From positions 787,025 through 851,024 of the forward strand of contig NZ_AULD01000005.1 in NCBI RefSeq assembly GCF_000425105.1: a DNA stretch of 64,000 nucleotides. The letters are read 5' to 3'. This stretch comes from Agrococcus lahaulensis DSM 17612 (lineage in GTDB: Bacteria; Actinomycetota; Actinomycetes; Actinomycetales; Microbacteriaceae). Below, one piece after another: positions 26,867-35,595 of the stretch (position 1 is the stretch's first letter; every line of letters begins with the position of its first letter). The position numbers were made by a program, and so were the translations under genes. The notes under the pieces were generated by a model. The model was not told where the DNA came from. It ran no database searches and was given only the letters and a program-made list of their open reading frames with translations.

Positions 26867-27333
26867 CGCGCACGAGCCCACTCGTCGTCGGGCTGCTCGT
26901 CGCCGCTGCCGCGCTCGTCGGCTGGCTGCTCGAGGCGATGCTCGTCATGACCGGCCGCGCGGCGCTCGTGCCGCCGCTCACGCTCGGCCCCGCGCTCGCG
27001 GTGCTCGGCGGCGTGCTGCTCATCGCCGCGTGGCCCGTGCGGCAAGCGGGGCGAGGCAAGCGGCGCATCGACTACCGGCACGCGACGGGCGTGCTCGGCT
27101 TCGCCAAGGCATCCGCGACCCTCGGAGCGCTGCTCGCCGGCGCCGCGCTCGGCGCGATCGGCTTCTTCTCGACCCGCTCGGTCGTCGCCGAGCACGCGCT
27201 CGTCGCGCTCGGCGTCGTGCTGGTCGGGGCGCTGCTGCAGCTCGTCGCGGGGCTCGTCGCCGAGTCGTGGTGCGTGCTGCCGCCGGACGACGACGAGACG
27301 GCGCCGAGCGCATCCGCGCCCGAGCCGGCCTGA
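26863..27333 (+). CDS. DUF3180 membrane protein
   Basis: The protein has 156 residues with about four membrane segments (8-28, 38-58, 82-105 and 115-138) and a basic loop RQAGRGKRRIDYRHATGVLGFAKA in the middle, which is the conserved part of DUF3180. The tail is acidic. GTG overlaps the folK stop (GTGA). The gene occupies this place after folK in many actinobacteria; its role is not known. Confidence 0.88.
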   Translation: MTRTSPLVVGLLVAAAALVGWLLEAMLVMTGRAALVPPLTLGPALAVLGGVLLIAAWPVRQAGRGKRRIDYRHATGVLGFAKASATLGALLAGAALGAIGFFSTRSVVAEHALVALGVVLVGALLQLVAGLVAESWCVLPPDDDETAPSASAPEPA

Positions 27334-27336
27334 CTG

Positions 27337-27453
27337 GGCTTCGATGCGCGCGCCTGCGGCGCTCCTCCGGGGTGAGGCCTCGATACGCGCGCCCGGGGCG
27401 CGCCTCCGGGGTGAGGCCTCGATACGCGCGCCCTGGGGCGCGCTACTCGGCCT
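27337..27453. repeat. Three 39-bp tandem units of the GGTCGAGTAGC-type family
   Basis: Units at 27337-27375, 27376-27414 and 27415-27453 share GGCCTCGATACGCGCGCCC and a GC-rich stem. Read on the minus strand, the last unit is GGCCGAGTAGCGCGCCCC followed by AGGGCGCGCGTATCGAGGCC, the same plan as the elements at 4470 and 18485. It lies in the convergent gap between the DUF3180 and LCP genes. Confidence 0.85.
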
Positions 27454-27504
27454 TGAGCCCTGCGCGCAGAAGTCGGCTTCGCCGACTTGTGCGCTCCGGG
27501 CTCA
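27454..27504. terminator. Long stem-loop overlapping the LCP gene stop codon
   Basis: TGAGCCC (27454-27460) pairs with GGGCTCA (27498-27504), GCGCA (27464-27468) with TGCGC (27490-27494), and AAGTCGGC (27470-27477) with GCCGACTT (27481-27488) around TTC. The LCP stop codon (27502-27504 on the minus strand) is part of the outer stem. It could end transcription from either side. Confidence 0.7.
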
Positions 27505-28500
27505 ACGTTCCGGCGCGGGCTGGAAGCTCGTCATCGACTCGGCGTCGAACGCCTCGCGGATCTGCTCGACGCCGTCCCAGTTGACGTAGACGACCGATTG
27601 CGAGCCCTCCATGCCGGTGCCGAGCGTCGGCATCGTGAAGGTCTGCACGCGCGAGGAGTCGAGCTGCGCCATCTGCGTCGCGAGCTGGACGCCGACGGGC
27701 AGCGAGAGCGTGTCGGTCATCGCCATGTGCGGCGAGACGGTCGCGAAGATGTCGGCGAGCCGGTCGGGGTTCGTGAGGTTCTCGCGCGTCATGAGCTGCT
27801 CGATCGCGCCCCGCAGCAGCGCCCGCTGGTTGTGGGCGCGCTGGTAGTCGCCGTCGCTGAAGGGGTAGCGGGCGCGCACGTAGGCGAGCGCCGCGTCGCC
27901 CTCGACGGTGATCTCGCCCGCAGGGAACGAGTAGGCGCCCTCGCTGAAGGCGATGTCGTTCTGCAGCGTGACGCCGCCGAGCGCGGTCGTGAGGTCCTTG
28001 AAGCCCTCGAAGTCGATCACCGCGACGTGGTCGATGCGCTGGTCGATGATGCCCTCGACCGTCTGCACCATGAGCGGCACGCCGCCGAGCGCGAGCGCCG
28101 CGTTGACCTTGCGCATGCCCGGGTGGCCGGGGATCTCGACCCACGAGTCGCGCATGATCGACATGATCTGCACCGTCTCGCGGTCGGGCGGGATGTGGGC
28201 GACGAGGATGGTGTCGGCGCGGTCGCCGAGCCCGGTGAGCAGCGAGCCGTCGGTCGCGCGCGAGTCGCTGCCGAGCAGCAGCACGTTGACGGGCGCGTTG
28301 CCCTCGACCGGCTCGACCGACGGCCGCAGCGACTCCTCGGGGAACGCCGTCTCGATCGTCTCGACCTGCTGCAGCGAGGGGTTGACGCGCAGGAAGTACC
28401 AGCCGATCGCGGCCAGCAGGGCGAGCACGATGACGCCGACGATCCCGACGGCGATCCATCGGCCGGTGTGGCGCTTGCGCTGCTCGGTGTCGGTCGTCAC
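27502..28500 (-). CDS. LytR-CpsA-Psr (LCP) family protein
   Basis: The protein has 332 residues with a short cytoplasmic N-terminus (RKRHTGRW), one membrane segment (about 16-38) and a large extracellular LCP domain. Motifs are VNVLLLGSDSRATDG, RADTILVAHIPPDRETVQIMSIMRDSWVEIPG (conserved Arg and Asp), KVNAALALGGVPLMVQTVEGI, HVAVIDFEGFKDL and ALAYVRARYPFSDGDYQRAHNQRALL. LCP enzymes attach glycopolymers to peptidoglycan or arabinogalactan-like acceptors. The start is GTG 28498-28500. The stop codon lies inside a hairpin. Confidence 0.93.
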   Translation of the reverse strand: MTTDTEQRKRHTGRWIAVGIVGVIVLALLAAIGWYFLRVNPSLQQVETIETAFPEESLRPSVEPVEGNAPVNVLLLGSDSRATDGSLLTGLGDRADTILVAHIPPDRETVQIMSIMRDSWVEIPGHPGMRKVNAALALGGVPLMVQTVEGIIDQRIDHVAVIDFEGFKDLTTALGGVTLQNDIAFSEGAYSFPAGEITVEGDAALAYVRARYPFSDGDYQRAHNQRALLRGAIEQLMTRENLTNPDRLADIFATVSPHMAMTDTLSLPVGVQLATQMAQLDSSRVQTFTMPTLGTGMEGSQSVVYVNWDGVEQIREAFDAESMTSFQPAPER

Positions 28501-28592
28501 CCGACGAGTATCCCAGACCGCCGGGCGGCTCCCGGGCGGCTAGCCTGGCCACGCCTGGATCGATCGCCGGAGGAACCGGCAGAGGAGGAACT

Positions 28593-29090
28593 GTGGCCGA
28601 GCGCCTGGACGTCCCCGGCGAGTGGCAGCGCGTGAGCATGCGCTACGCCCTCGTCGACTCGATCGGCAACGTGATCGGCTGGGCCGTGCTCGGCATCGGC
28701 GTCACCGTGCCGATCTGGTTCGCGAACGACCAGCAGCTGCCGATGCCGTGGGGCTGGATCCCGATCGCGGCCGCGGTCGTGCTCTCGATCGTGAGCGCCG
28801 TGTGGGCGTTCCTCCGCACCCGCACCATCGGCTACCTGCAGCGCGCCGACGACCTGCTCGTGCGCCGCGGCATGCTCTTCCGCCGCTTCGTCGCCGTGCC
28901 CTACGGCCGCATGCAGATCGTCGACATCACGCAGGGCCCGCTCGAGCGGATGTTCGGGCTCAAGACCCTCAAGTTCGTCACCGCCGCCGCGTCGAGCGCG
29001 ATCACGATCCCCGGCATGCCGGGCTCGACGGCGGAGGAGCTGCGCGACCACCTCGTCGACGTCTCCGAGTCGCGACGGGCGGGTCTGTGA
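28593..29090 (+). CDS. PH-domain (bPH2, YdbS-like) membrane protein
   Basis: The protein has 165 residues with two membrane segments (about 24-44 and 52-72), followed by a bacterial PH-like domain: IGYLQRADDLLVRRGMLFRRFVAVPYGRMQIVDITQGPLERMFGLKTL. GTG 28593 has GAGGAGG 4-5 nt upstream. The stop overlaps the next GTG (GTGA), which encodes a larger protein with more PH domains, so the two are probably made together and act as a pair, as YdbS and YdbT do. Confidence 0.88.
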   Translation: MAERLDVPGEWQRVSMRYALVDSIGNVIGWAVLGIGVTVPIWFANDQQLPMPWGWIPIAAAVVLSIVSAVWAFLRTRTIGYLQRADDLLVRRGMLFRRFVAVPYGRMQIVDITQGPLERMFGLKTLKFVTAAASSAITIPGMPGSTAEELRDHLVDVSESRRAGL

Positions 29091-31219
29091 CCGACCCGCA
29101 GCAGCAGCCCCCCGGCCCGCAGGCGGGCTGGCACCCGCCGCAGCCCGCGGCGGGCTCGCAGCAGCAGGCCGACCCGACGCATCCGCCCGCCTTCGGCATG
29201 CAGCAGCAGCCGGGCCCGGGCGCCGCACCGAGCGCGCAGCAGCAGGCGCACCAGAAGGCCATCGAGCTCGTCGACGGCGAGTGGCACCGGCTGCACCCCG
29301 CGACCCCGCTGCTGCGCGGCGGCCTCGCGCTCATCATCGTGCTCGGCATCCTCATCTCGACCTTCCGCGACCGCGTGCTGGGCGCGTTCGTGCCCGACGA
29401 GTTCGACGAGTTCAACGACGACCCCTTCGGCGACTTCATCGTCGAGCAGCTGCTGTGGGTGCTGCTCGGTGTCATCGCGCTCGTCGCGGTGGCCGTCGCG
29501 CTCTTCTGGGTCGCGTGGCGAGTGCACCGCTTCCGCATCACGGGCGACGCGGTCGAGGTCGAGCAGGGCATCCTCGTCAAGAAGCACCGGCGCGCGCCGC
29601 TCGCGCGCATCCAGGCGATCAACATCCAGAAGCCGTGGTTCGCGCGGCTGCTCGGCGCGTGCAAGTTCGAGGTGCAGCAGGCGGGCAACGACTCGAACGT
29701 CGACCTCAACTACCTGAGCTCGTCCGTGGCGGATGCGCTGCGGTACCAGATCATGGACCGCGCGTCGGGCCGCTCGGCCGGCGACGCCGAGCGGCTCGCC
29801 GCCGAGCGCGGCGCGGCGGGGGGCGCCTCGGTCGTCGACGACTTCCTGCGGCCGGACGCCGAGATCGCCCACCTCGCGCCCGACTCGCTCGTGCGCATCC
29901 CCGTGCAGCGCATCGCGCTCTCGTCGCTGCTCGACGGCACGATCGCGTGGGCGGTCGCCTACCTCGTCGTGACGCTCGTCGTGATCATCGGCTTCCAGCA
30001 ATGGTGGGCGGTGTTCGCGCTCCTGCCCGGCGCGTTCGCGTTCTTCGTCGCGGGCATGAAGTCGCTCGGCTCGAAGCTGCGCTACTCGATCGCCGCGACG
30101 CCCGACGGCATCCGCCTCGCCTACGGCCTCGCGTCGACGACGACGGAGATCATCCCGCCGGGCCGCATCTTCGCGCTGCAGATCAAGCAGCCGCTGCTGT
30201 GGCGGCCGTTCGGCTGGTGGCAGGTGACGTTCACGCGCGCCGGCAAGATGAAGCCCGACGGTTCGGGGCAGGGCGGGAGCAGTCAGATGGCGAGCTACCT
30301 GCTGCCCGTTGGCGACCTGCGCGACGTGCGCACCGTCGTCGGGCTCGTGCTGCCCGAGCTGGCCCAGTCGCCGCTCATCGACGCCGGCCTCTTCGGCCAG
30401 GCGCCCGACGCCTTCGTCGTCAGCCCGCCGCGGGCGCGCATCTTCCGGTGGTTCTCCGTCCAGCGCAACGGCTTCCACGTGCACGACGCGGCGTTCCTGC
30501 TGCGCCACGGGCGCATCTGGCGCTCGATGCACCTCGTGCCGCAAGCGCGCGTGCAGTCGGTCGCGCTGCAGCAGGGGCCGATCTACGGCCTCGCGCGTCT
30601 CGCGCGCGTCCAGCTCCACGTGCCCGACACGGTGCTGTCGCCGGGCATCGGCGCGATCGACCAGGGCGACGCGAGCACGCTCTTCGAGCACGCGATGCGC
30701 TCGATCAAGGTCGCGATCGACCGGGATGCGTCGGAGTCGTGGGCGAGCGCGCTCTCCCGCAACGCCGTGCTCGAGACGGCACCGGCGGTGCAGGACGGGC
30801 TCATGGCGCCGCCGAGCGGGCCGGGCGCCGCTGCCTCCGGGCAGCCGCACGCGCCGTCGGCGCCGGCTGGAGGCGGGTGGCCGGCGGCGCAGGGGCAGCT
30901 CGGGCAGCCGTGGCCGCCCGCGCAGCAGCAGCAGCCGTGGCGACCGGCGCAGCAGCAGCCGTGGCAGCCCGCCCAGCAGCCGCAGCCGCAGCCGTGGCCG
31001 CCGGTCGGTGCACAGCAGCCGTGGCAGCCCGCGCCGCAGCCGTGGCGACCAGCGCAGCAGCAGCCGGCGCACCCGCCGCAGCAGCCGTTCGCCCCGGGGT
31101 CGCAGCCGGCGGCGCACCACGACCCGGAGCCGGGCGCCCCTGCGAGCGCACCCGACGCATCCCGACCCGATCCGGCCGACCCCGACGCCCGCTGGCGCCG
31201 TCCTCGCCATGGGCGCTGA
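29087..31219 (+). CDS. Multi-PH-domain (YdbT-like) membrane protein with Trp/Pro/Gln-rich tail
   Basis: The protein has 710 residues. An N-terminal Q/P-rich tail (1-60) precedes two membrane segments, a first bPH2 domain (VEQGILVKKHRRAPLARIQAINIQKPWFARLLG), two more membrane segments near 300-330, a second PH domain (YGLASTTTEIIPPGRIFALQIKQPLLWRPFG) and a third (FLLRHGRIWRSMHLVPQARVQSVALQQGP). The last ~150 residues are low complexity, with QPW, QQQPW and RPAQQ words repeated. The two-gene arrangement with 28593-29090 and the GTGA overlap fit a YdbS/YdbT complex. The tail is unusual for the family and is predicted disordered. Confidence 0.85.
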   Translation: MTDPQQQPPGPQAGWHPPQPAAGSQQQADPTHPPAFGMQQQPGPGAAPSAQQQAHQKAIELVDGEWHRLHPATPLLRGGLALIIVLGILISTFRDRVLGAFVPDEFDEFNDDPFGDFIVEQLLWVLLGVIALVAVAVALFWVAWRVHRFRITGDAVEVEQGILVKKHRRAPLARIQAINIQKPWFARLLGACKFEVQQAGNDSNVDLNYLSSSVADALRYQIMDRASGRSAGDAERLAAERGAAGGASVVDDFLRPDAEIAHLAPDSLVRIPVQRIALSSLLDGTIAWAVAYLVVTLVVIIGFQQWWAVFALLPGAFAFFVAGMKSLGSKLRYSIAATPDGIRLAYGLASTTTEIIPPGRIFALQIKQPLLWRPFGWWQVTFTRAGKMKPDGSGQGGSSQMASYLLPVGDLRDVRTVVGLVLPELAQSPLIDAGLFGQAPDAFVVSPPRARIFRWFSVQRNGFHVHDAAFLLRHGRIWRSMHLVPQARVQSVALQQGPIYGLARLARVQLHVPDTVLSPGIGAIDQGDASTLFEHAMRSIKVAIDRDASESWASALSRNAVLETAPAVQDGLMAPPSGPGAAASGQPHAPSAPAGGGWPAAQGQLGQPWPPAQQQQPWRPAQQQPWQPAQQPQPQPWPPVGAQQPWQPAPQPWRPAQQQPAHPPQQPFAPGSQPAAHHDPEPGAPASAPDASRPDPADPDARWRRPRHGR

Positions 31220-31240
31220 CCGGTCGCCCGGGAGCAGCTC

Positions 31241-31957
31241 GTGAGCGCCGCGGACGCGACGGGCAGGCCCGGTCGGCTCGGCGTCGGCATTGTCGGCGCG
31301 GGCCGCGTCGGCCCCGTGCTCGGCGCGGCGCTCGCGGGCGCGGGCCACGCGATCGTCGGCATCGTCGCGACCGGCGCGGATGCGATCGAGCGCGCCGAGG
31401 CGCTCATGCCGGGCGTGCCGCTGCTCGACACCCCCACGCTCGTCGAGCGCAGCGAGCTCGTGCTGCTCGCGGTGCCGAGCTCGGAACTGCCGGGCCTCGT
31501 CGCGGGCCTCGCCGCGACGGGCGCGTGGCAGCCGGGGCAGCTCGTGGTGCACACCGCCGCCGAGCACGGCGTCGAGGTGCTGCGGCCTGCGATCGAGCGC
31601 GGCGCGATCCCCATCGCGCTGCACCCCGCGATGGCGTTCACCGGCACGTCGCTCGACCTCTCGCGGCTGCTCGAGTCGACGATCGCGGTCACTGCGCCCG
31701 GTCCCGTGCTGCCCATCGGGCAAGCGCTCGCGGTCGAGATGGGCGCCGAGCCGATCGTCGTCGACGAGGCCGATCGCGCCGCGTACGCCGAGGCGATCGG
31801 CGCCGCTCGCGACTTCGCCGAAGGGATCGTCGCGCAGGCGCTGCGGCAGCTGCACGAGCTGGGCGTAGAGCGGCCCGGGCGCGTGCTCGGCGGCGTCGTG
31901 CGCTCGGCGGTCGAGTCGGCGCTCGCGCGCTATCCCGACCCGCCGCTCGAGCCCTGA
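31241..31957 (+). CDS. DUF2520 Rossmann-fold protein
   Basis: The protein has 238 residues. GVGIVGAGRVGPVLGAALAGAGHAIVGI is a dinucleotide-binding motif. SELVLLAVPSSELPGLVAGL, IPIALHPAMAFTGTSLDL and the helical C-terminus (EAIGAARDFAEGIVAQALRQL) match the DUF2520 group. It lies directly before panC, as in many actinobacteria, so a link to pantothenate or CoA metabolism is possible but unproven. The start is GTG 31241 after GGGAGCAG. Confidence 0.88.
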   Translation: MSAADATGRPGRLGVGIVGAGRVGPVLGAALAGAGHAIVGIVATGADAIERAEALMPGVPLLDTPTLVERSELVLLAVPSSELPGLVAGLAATGAWQPGQLVVHTAAEHGVEVLRPAIERGAIPIALHPAMAFTGTSLDLSRLLESTIAVTAPGPVLPIGQALAVEMGAEPIVVDEADRAAYAEAIGAARDFAEGIVAQALRQLHELGVERPGRVLGGVVRSAVESALARYPDPPLEP

Positions 31958-32082
31958 CCCTCGCTCGACCGGCCGGGTGCGCCGCCGACCGGTCGCCGGG
32001 CCTCGGCCGCGCCCAGCCGGCCGAGCGGCGCGCGCCCTGCCGGTCGCGCGGCCGCGCACCCGCCCGCACCTATCCTTGGCTG

Positions 32083-32943
32083 GTGCCCGAGCCCATCCAG
32101 AGCCTGACGACCGTCGACGACGCGCGCGCCTTCGTCGCCGCCGAGCGCGCGGCCGGGCGCCGCATCGCGCTCGTGCCAACGATGGGAGCGCTGCACGAGG
32201 GGCACCTCGAGCTCGTCCGCACCGCCCGCGAGCACGCCGACACCGTCGTCGCCTCCGTCTTCGTCAACCCGATGCAGTTCGGCGCGAACGAGGACCTTGA
32301 CCGCTACCCGCGCACCCCCGAGACCGACACCGCGCAGCTCATCGTGCTCGGCGCCGAGGCGCTCTTCATGCCCGAGGTCGAGGAGATGTACCCCGACGGC
32401 GGCCGCTCCGAGACGCTCGTGACCGCGGGCCGACTCGGCGGCGTGCTCGAGGGCAGCAGCCGCCCCGGCCACTTCGACGGCGTGCTGACCGTCGTGACGA
32501 AGCTGCTCTCGATCATCACGCCCGACGTCGCCGTCTTCGGCGAGAAGGACGCGCAGCAGCTCTTCCTCGTGCGCCGCATGGTGCGCGACCTCAACCTGCC
32601 GGTGCGGATCATCGGGGTGCCGACGGTGCGCGAGCCCGACGGCCTCGCGCTCTCGAGCCGCAATCGGCTCCTGCGGCCGGCCGAGCGCACCGACGCGCTC
32701 GCCCTCTCGCGCGCGCTCGAGGCCGCCGGCGCCGTCGCAGCCGAGGGCGTCCAGGCGATGCTCGCGGCGGCGCGCGCCGTGCTCGAGCGCGAGCCGGGCG
32801 TCGAGCTCGACTACCTCGCGGTCGTCGACCCCGCGACGTTCCTCTTCGCCCCCGACGACCACCGGGGCCCCGCGCAGGTCCTCGTCGCCGCCCGAGTCGG
32901 CAGCGTGCGCCTCATCGACAACGCGGTGTTCGCCATCGCCTGA
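32083..32943 (+). CDS. panC: Pantothenate synthetase
   Basis: The protein has 286 residues. It joins pantoate and beta-alanine with ATP. Motifs are LVPTMGALHEGHLELV (nucleotide-binding HxGH), VASVFVNPMQFGANEDLDRYPR, GHFDGVLTVVTKLL, DVAVFGEKDAQQLFLVRRMV and PDGLALSSRNRLL. The GTG start is supported by TATCCT ending 6 nt upstream, so the mRNA is probably leaderless and the gene has its own promoter. panB and panD are not in the window. Confidence 0.97.
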   Translation: MPEPIQSLTTVDDARAFVAAERAAGRRIALVPTMGALHEGHLELVRTAREHADTVVASVFVNPMQFGANEDLDRYPRTPETDTAQLIVLGAEALFMPEVEEMYPDGGRSETLVTAGRLGGVLEGSSRPGHFDGVLTVVTKLLSIITPDVAVFGEKDAQQLFLVRRMVRDLNLPVRIIGVPTVREPDGLALSSRNRLLRPAERTDALALSRALEAAGAVAAEGVQAMLAAARAVLEREPGVELDYLAVVDPATFLFAPDDHRGPAQVLVAARVGSVRLIDNAVFAIA

Positions 32944-33015
32944 CCCGCTCGCCGGGCGCGAGCGGCGGATGCGCTCCGGCAGCCGGGCGGACGGCGCTCG
33001 GTAGGATCGGGAGTC

Positions 33016-34773
33016 GTGACCGAGACGCCGAACGCCCATGCCGAGATCGCCGGCGCATCCGCCGAGCACGAGCGCGCCGACTGGGTCTCGCGCCTCGCCG
33101 ACGAGGTGATCGCCGAGGCCGACGCGCGCGGCACGAAGCCCGTCGCCGCATCCGGCATCTCGCCCTCCGGTCCCATCCACCTCGGCAACTTCCGCGAGGT
33201 CATGAGCCCGCACCTCGTCGTCGACGAGCTGCAGCGCCGCGGCATCGAGGCCGAGCACATCTTCAGCTGGGACGACTACGACCGCTTCCGGAAGGTGCCG
33301 GCCGGCATCGAGGGCGTCGACGAGTCGTGGGCCGAGCACATCGGCAAGCCGCTCACGAGCGTGCCCGCCCCGCCCGGGAGCGAGCACGAGTCGTGGGCCG
33401 CGCACTTCCGCGCCCAGGCCGAGGCATCGTTCGCCGAGGCGGGCATCCGCTACCGCGGCATCAGCCAGACCGAGCAGTACCAGGCGGGCGCCTACACCGA
33501 GCAGATCCTGCACGCGATGCGCCACCGCCGCGAGATCGACGCGATCCTCGCGCAGTACCGCACCCTGCCCGCCGCGAAGGACGAGGACGAGGAGCTGCAG
33601 CGCGCCCTCGACGCCTCCTCGGGCGCGGCGAGCGAGAGCGACGGCTCGGGCGGCGCCGAGTACTACCCCTACAAGCCCTACTGCACGAGCTGCGGCAAGG
33701 ACCTCACGACGATCGAGGCCTACGACGACGACTCGACCGAGATGACCTACGCGTGCCGGTGCGGGCACCGCGAGACGGTGCTGCTGCGCGAGTTCCGCTC
33801 CGGCAAGCTCGTCTGGAAGGTCGACTGGCCCATGCGCTGGGCCTTCGAGCGGGTCGTGTTCGAGCCGAGCGGCGTCGACCACCAGTCGCCCGGCTCGTCC
33901 TTCCAGGTCGGGCTCGAGCTCGCGCCGGTCTTCGGCTGGCAGCGCCCGCTCGGCCCGATGTACGCGTTCGTCGGCTTCGGCGGCGTCGCGAAGATGTCGT
34001 CCTCGCGCGGCGGCGCGCCCGTGCCCGCCGACGCGCTCGCGGTCATGGAGGCGCCGGTGCTGCGCTGGCTCTACGCCCGCCGCCGCATGAACCAGTCGTT
34101 CGACGTCGCCTTCGGCTCCGAGCTGCAGCGCACCTACGACGAGTGGGATGCGCTCGCGCGGAAGGCCGCCGCCGGCACCGCCCAGCCCGCCGAGCTCGCG
34201 GCGCTCGAGCGCGCGACCTCCACCGCGCACGAGCGGCTGCCCGAGACGCCGCGCCGCGTCGCCTACCGCACCCTCGCATCCGTCGTCGACATCACCTTCG
34301 GCGACGAGGAGCAGATCCTGCGGATCCTGCGCGGCCTCGACGCCGACGACCCGATCACCGACCTCGACGCGCTGCGCCCGCGGCTCGACCGCGTCGAGGC
34401 GTGGGTCGCGACCCACATGCCCGCCGAGGAGCACACGATCGTGCGCGCCGAGCCCGACCGCGAGGCGCTCGACGCGCTCACCGAGGGGGAGCGGGATGCG
34501 CTCCGGCTGCTGCTCGACGGCGGCGGCGGCCTGCCGCCGATCGAGGAGGCGTGGACGCTCGACGGCCTCACCAACCAGGCCTACGGCGTCGCGAAGGTGC
34601 AGCGCGGGCTCGAGCCCGACGCGATCGTGAAGGGCGACAAGGAGCTCTCGGCCGCGCAGCGCGCGTTCTTCGCGCTGCTCTACCGGCTGCTCGTGGGCCG
34701 CGAGACGGGACCGCGCATCCCGACGCTCCTGCTCGCGATCGGCCGCGAGCGCGTGCGCGAGCTGCTCACCTGA
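33016..34773 (+). CDS. lysS: Class I lysyl-tRNA synthetase
   Basis: The protein has 585 residues. It is a class I enzyme, not the class II LysS of most bacteria: GISPSGPIHLGNFREV carries the HIGH-type motif and GGVAKMSSSRGG the KMSKS-type motif. A zinc-ribbon-like insert has CTSCGKDL and CRCGH near residues 220-255. The C-terminal helical anticodon-binding part is complete. The enzyme charges tRNA-Lys. TAGGATCG lies 8 nt before the GTG (leaderless type). It follows panC as in related actinobacteria. The segment downstream (34885-46865) differs in codon use and separates lysS from its usual neighbour clpC. Confidence 0.95.
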   Translation: MTETPNAHAEIAGASAEHERADWVSRLADEVIAEADARGTKPVAASGISPSGPIHLGNFREVMSPHLVVDELQRRGIEAEHIFSWDDYDRFRKVPAGIEGVDESWAEHIGKPLTSVPAPPGSEHESWAAHFRAQAEASFAEAGIRYRGISQTEQYQAGAYTEQILHAMRHRREIDAILAQYRTLPAAKDEDEELQRALDASSGAASESDGSGGAEYYPYKPYCTSCGKDLTTIEAYDDDSTEMTYACRCGHRETVLLREFRSGKLVWKVDWPMRWAFERVVFEPSGVDHQSPGSSFQVGLELAPVFGWQRPLGPMYAFVGFGGVAKMSSSRGGAPVPADALAVMEAPVLRWLYARRRMNQSFDVAFGSELQRTYDEWDALARKAAAGTAQPAELAALERATSTAHERLPETPRRVAYRTLASVVDITFGDEEQILRILRGLDADDPITDLDALRPRLDRVEAWVATHMPAEEHTIVRAEPDREALDALTEGERDALRLLLDGGGGLPPIEEAWTLDGLTNQAYGVAKVQRGLEPDAIVKGDKELSAAQRAFFALLYRLLVGRETGPRIPTLLLAIGRERVRELLT

Positions 34774-34884
34774 CTCCACGCGCCGCGAGCAGCTCCGCTC
34801 GCGCAGCCTGATGGAAGCGCATCGACATCGGACGGCGATGCGCACGCCCCGGCACGCATCCCGCGGTTCGGGCAGGATGAGGGG

Positions 34885-35595
34885 ATGGTGACCTCGGCCG
34901 ACGTCGGACCCCGGGTGCTCGTGGTCGAGGACGAGGAGCCGCTGGCCCGGTTGGTCGCGACCTACCTCGAGAGAGGACGGTTCGAGGTCCGCACGACTGG
35001 CGACGGCGCGGATGCGATCGCCATCGCCCGCGAATGGGATCCGGACGTCGTGGTGCTCGATCTCGGTCTTCCGGGCGCGGACGGGGTCCGGGTGTGCCGC
35101 GCGCTCCGGACGTTCTCCGACTGCTACGTCGTGATGCTCACCGCGCGCGCGGAGGAGGTCGACAAGCTGGTCGGGCTCGCGGTCGGCGCGGACGACTACC
35201 TCACCAAGCCGTTCAGCCCGCGCGAGCTGGTCGCACGCGTGAAGACGATGATGCGACGGCCGCGCGAGCGTGCTCGGCGAGCGGCCGAGCCGCCACTCAC
35301 GTTCGGCAGCCTCACGCTGGATGCAGCGGGCAGGGAGGCCCTGGTCGATGGCCGGCCGGTGCGCTTGACGAGGACGGAGTTCGACGTCCTGATGGCGCTC
35401 GCGACCCGGCCAGAGCTCGCGCTCTCCCGCAGGGAGATCATCGATGCAGTCTGGGGATCGGACTGGGTCGGGGACGAGCACCTCGTCGACGTCCACGTCG
35501 CGCACGTGCGCCGCAAGCTCGGGGATGACCCGGCCGCCCCCGACTTCGTCCGCACCGTGCGCGGCGTCGGCTATCGCATGGGCGCCGGTCGGTGA
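34885..35595 (+). CDS. OmpR-family response regulator (CopR-like by context)
   Basis: The protein has 236 residues. The receiver domain (about 8-125) opens with VLVVEDEEPLARLVATYL, phospho-acceptor Asp59 in VVVLDLGLPGADG, and the Thr/Lys switch residues in MLTARAEEVDKLVGLAVGADDYLTKPFSPREL. The C-terminal winged helix has LTRTEFDVLMALATRPELALSRREII and VHVAHVRRKLGDD...VRTVRGVGYRM. A CAGGAT box ends 6 nt before the ATG (leaderless type). Its stop overlaps the kinase start (GTGA). A TGAAG direct repeat after the kinase gene, like the CopR box of Corynebacterium glutamicum, suggests it responds to copper. Confidence 0.92.
   Translation: MVTSADVGPRVLVVEDEEPLARLVATYLERGRFEVRTTGDGADAIAIAREWDPDVVVLDLGLPGADGVRVCRALRTFSDCYVVMLTARAEEVDKLVGLAVGADDYLTKPFSPRELVARVKTMMRRPRERARRAAEPPLTFGSLTLDAAGREALVDGRPVRLTRTEFDVLMALATRPELALSRREIIDAVWGSDWVGDEHLVDVHVAHVRRKLGDDPAAPDFVRTVRGVGYRMGAGR

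Noticed and set aside
34774..34884. Left boundary of the cassette as an att site or insertion-sequence remnant
   Set aside because: Only a weak 7-bp hairpin (CGCGAGC/GCTCGCG at 34784-34803) is seen; no direct repeat is shared with 46866-46928.
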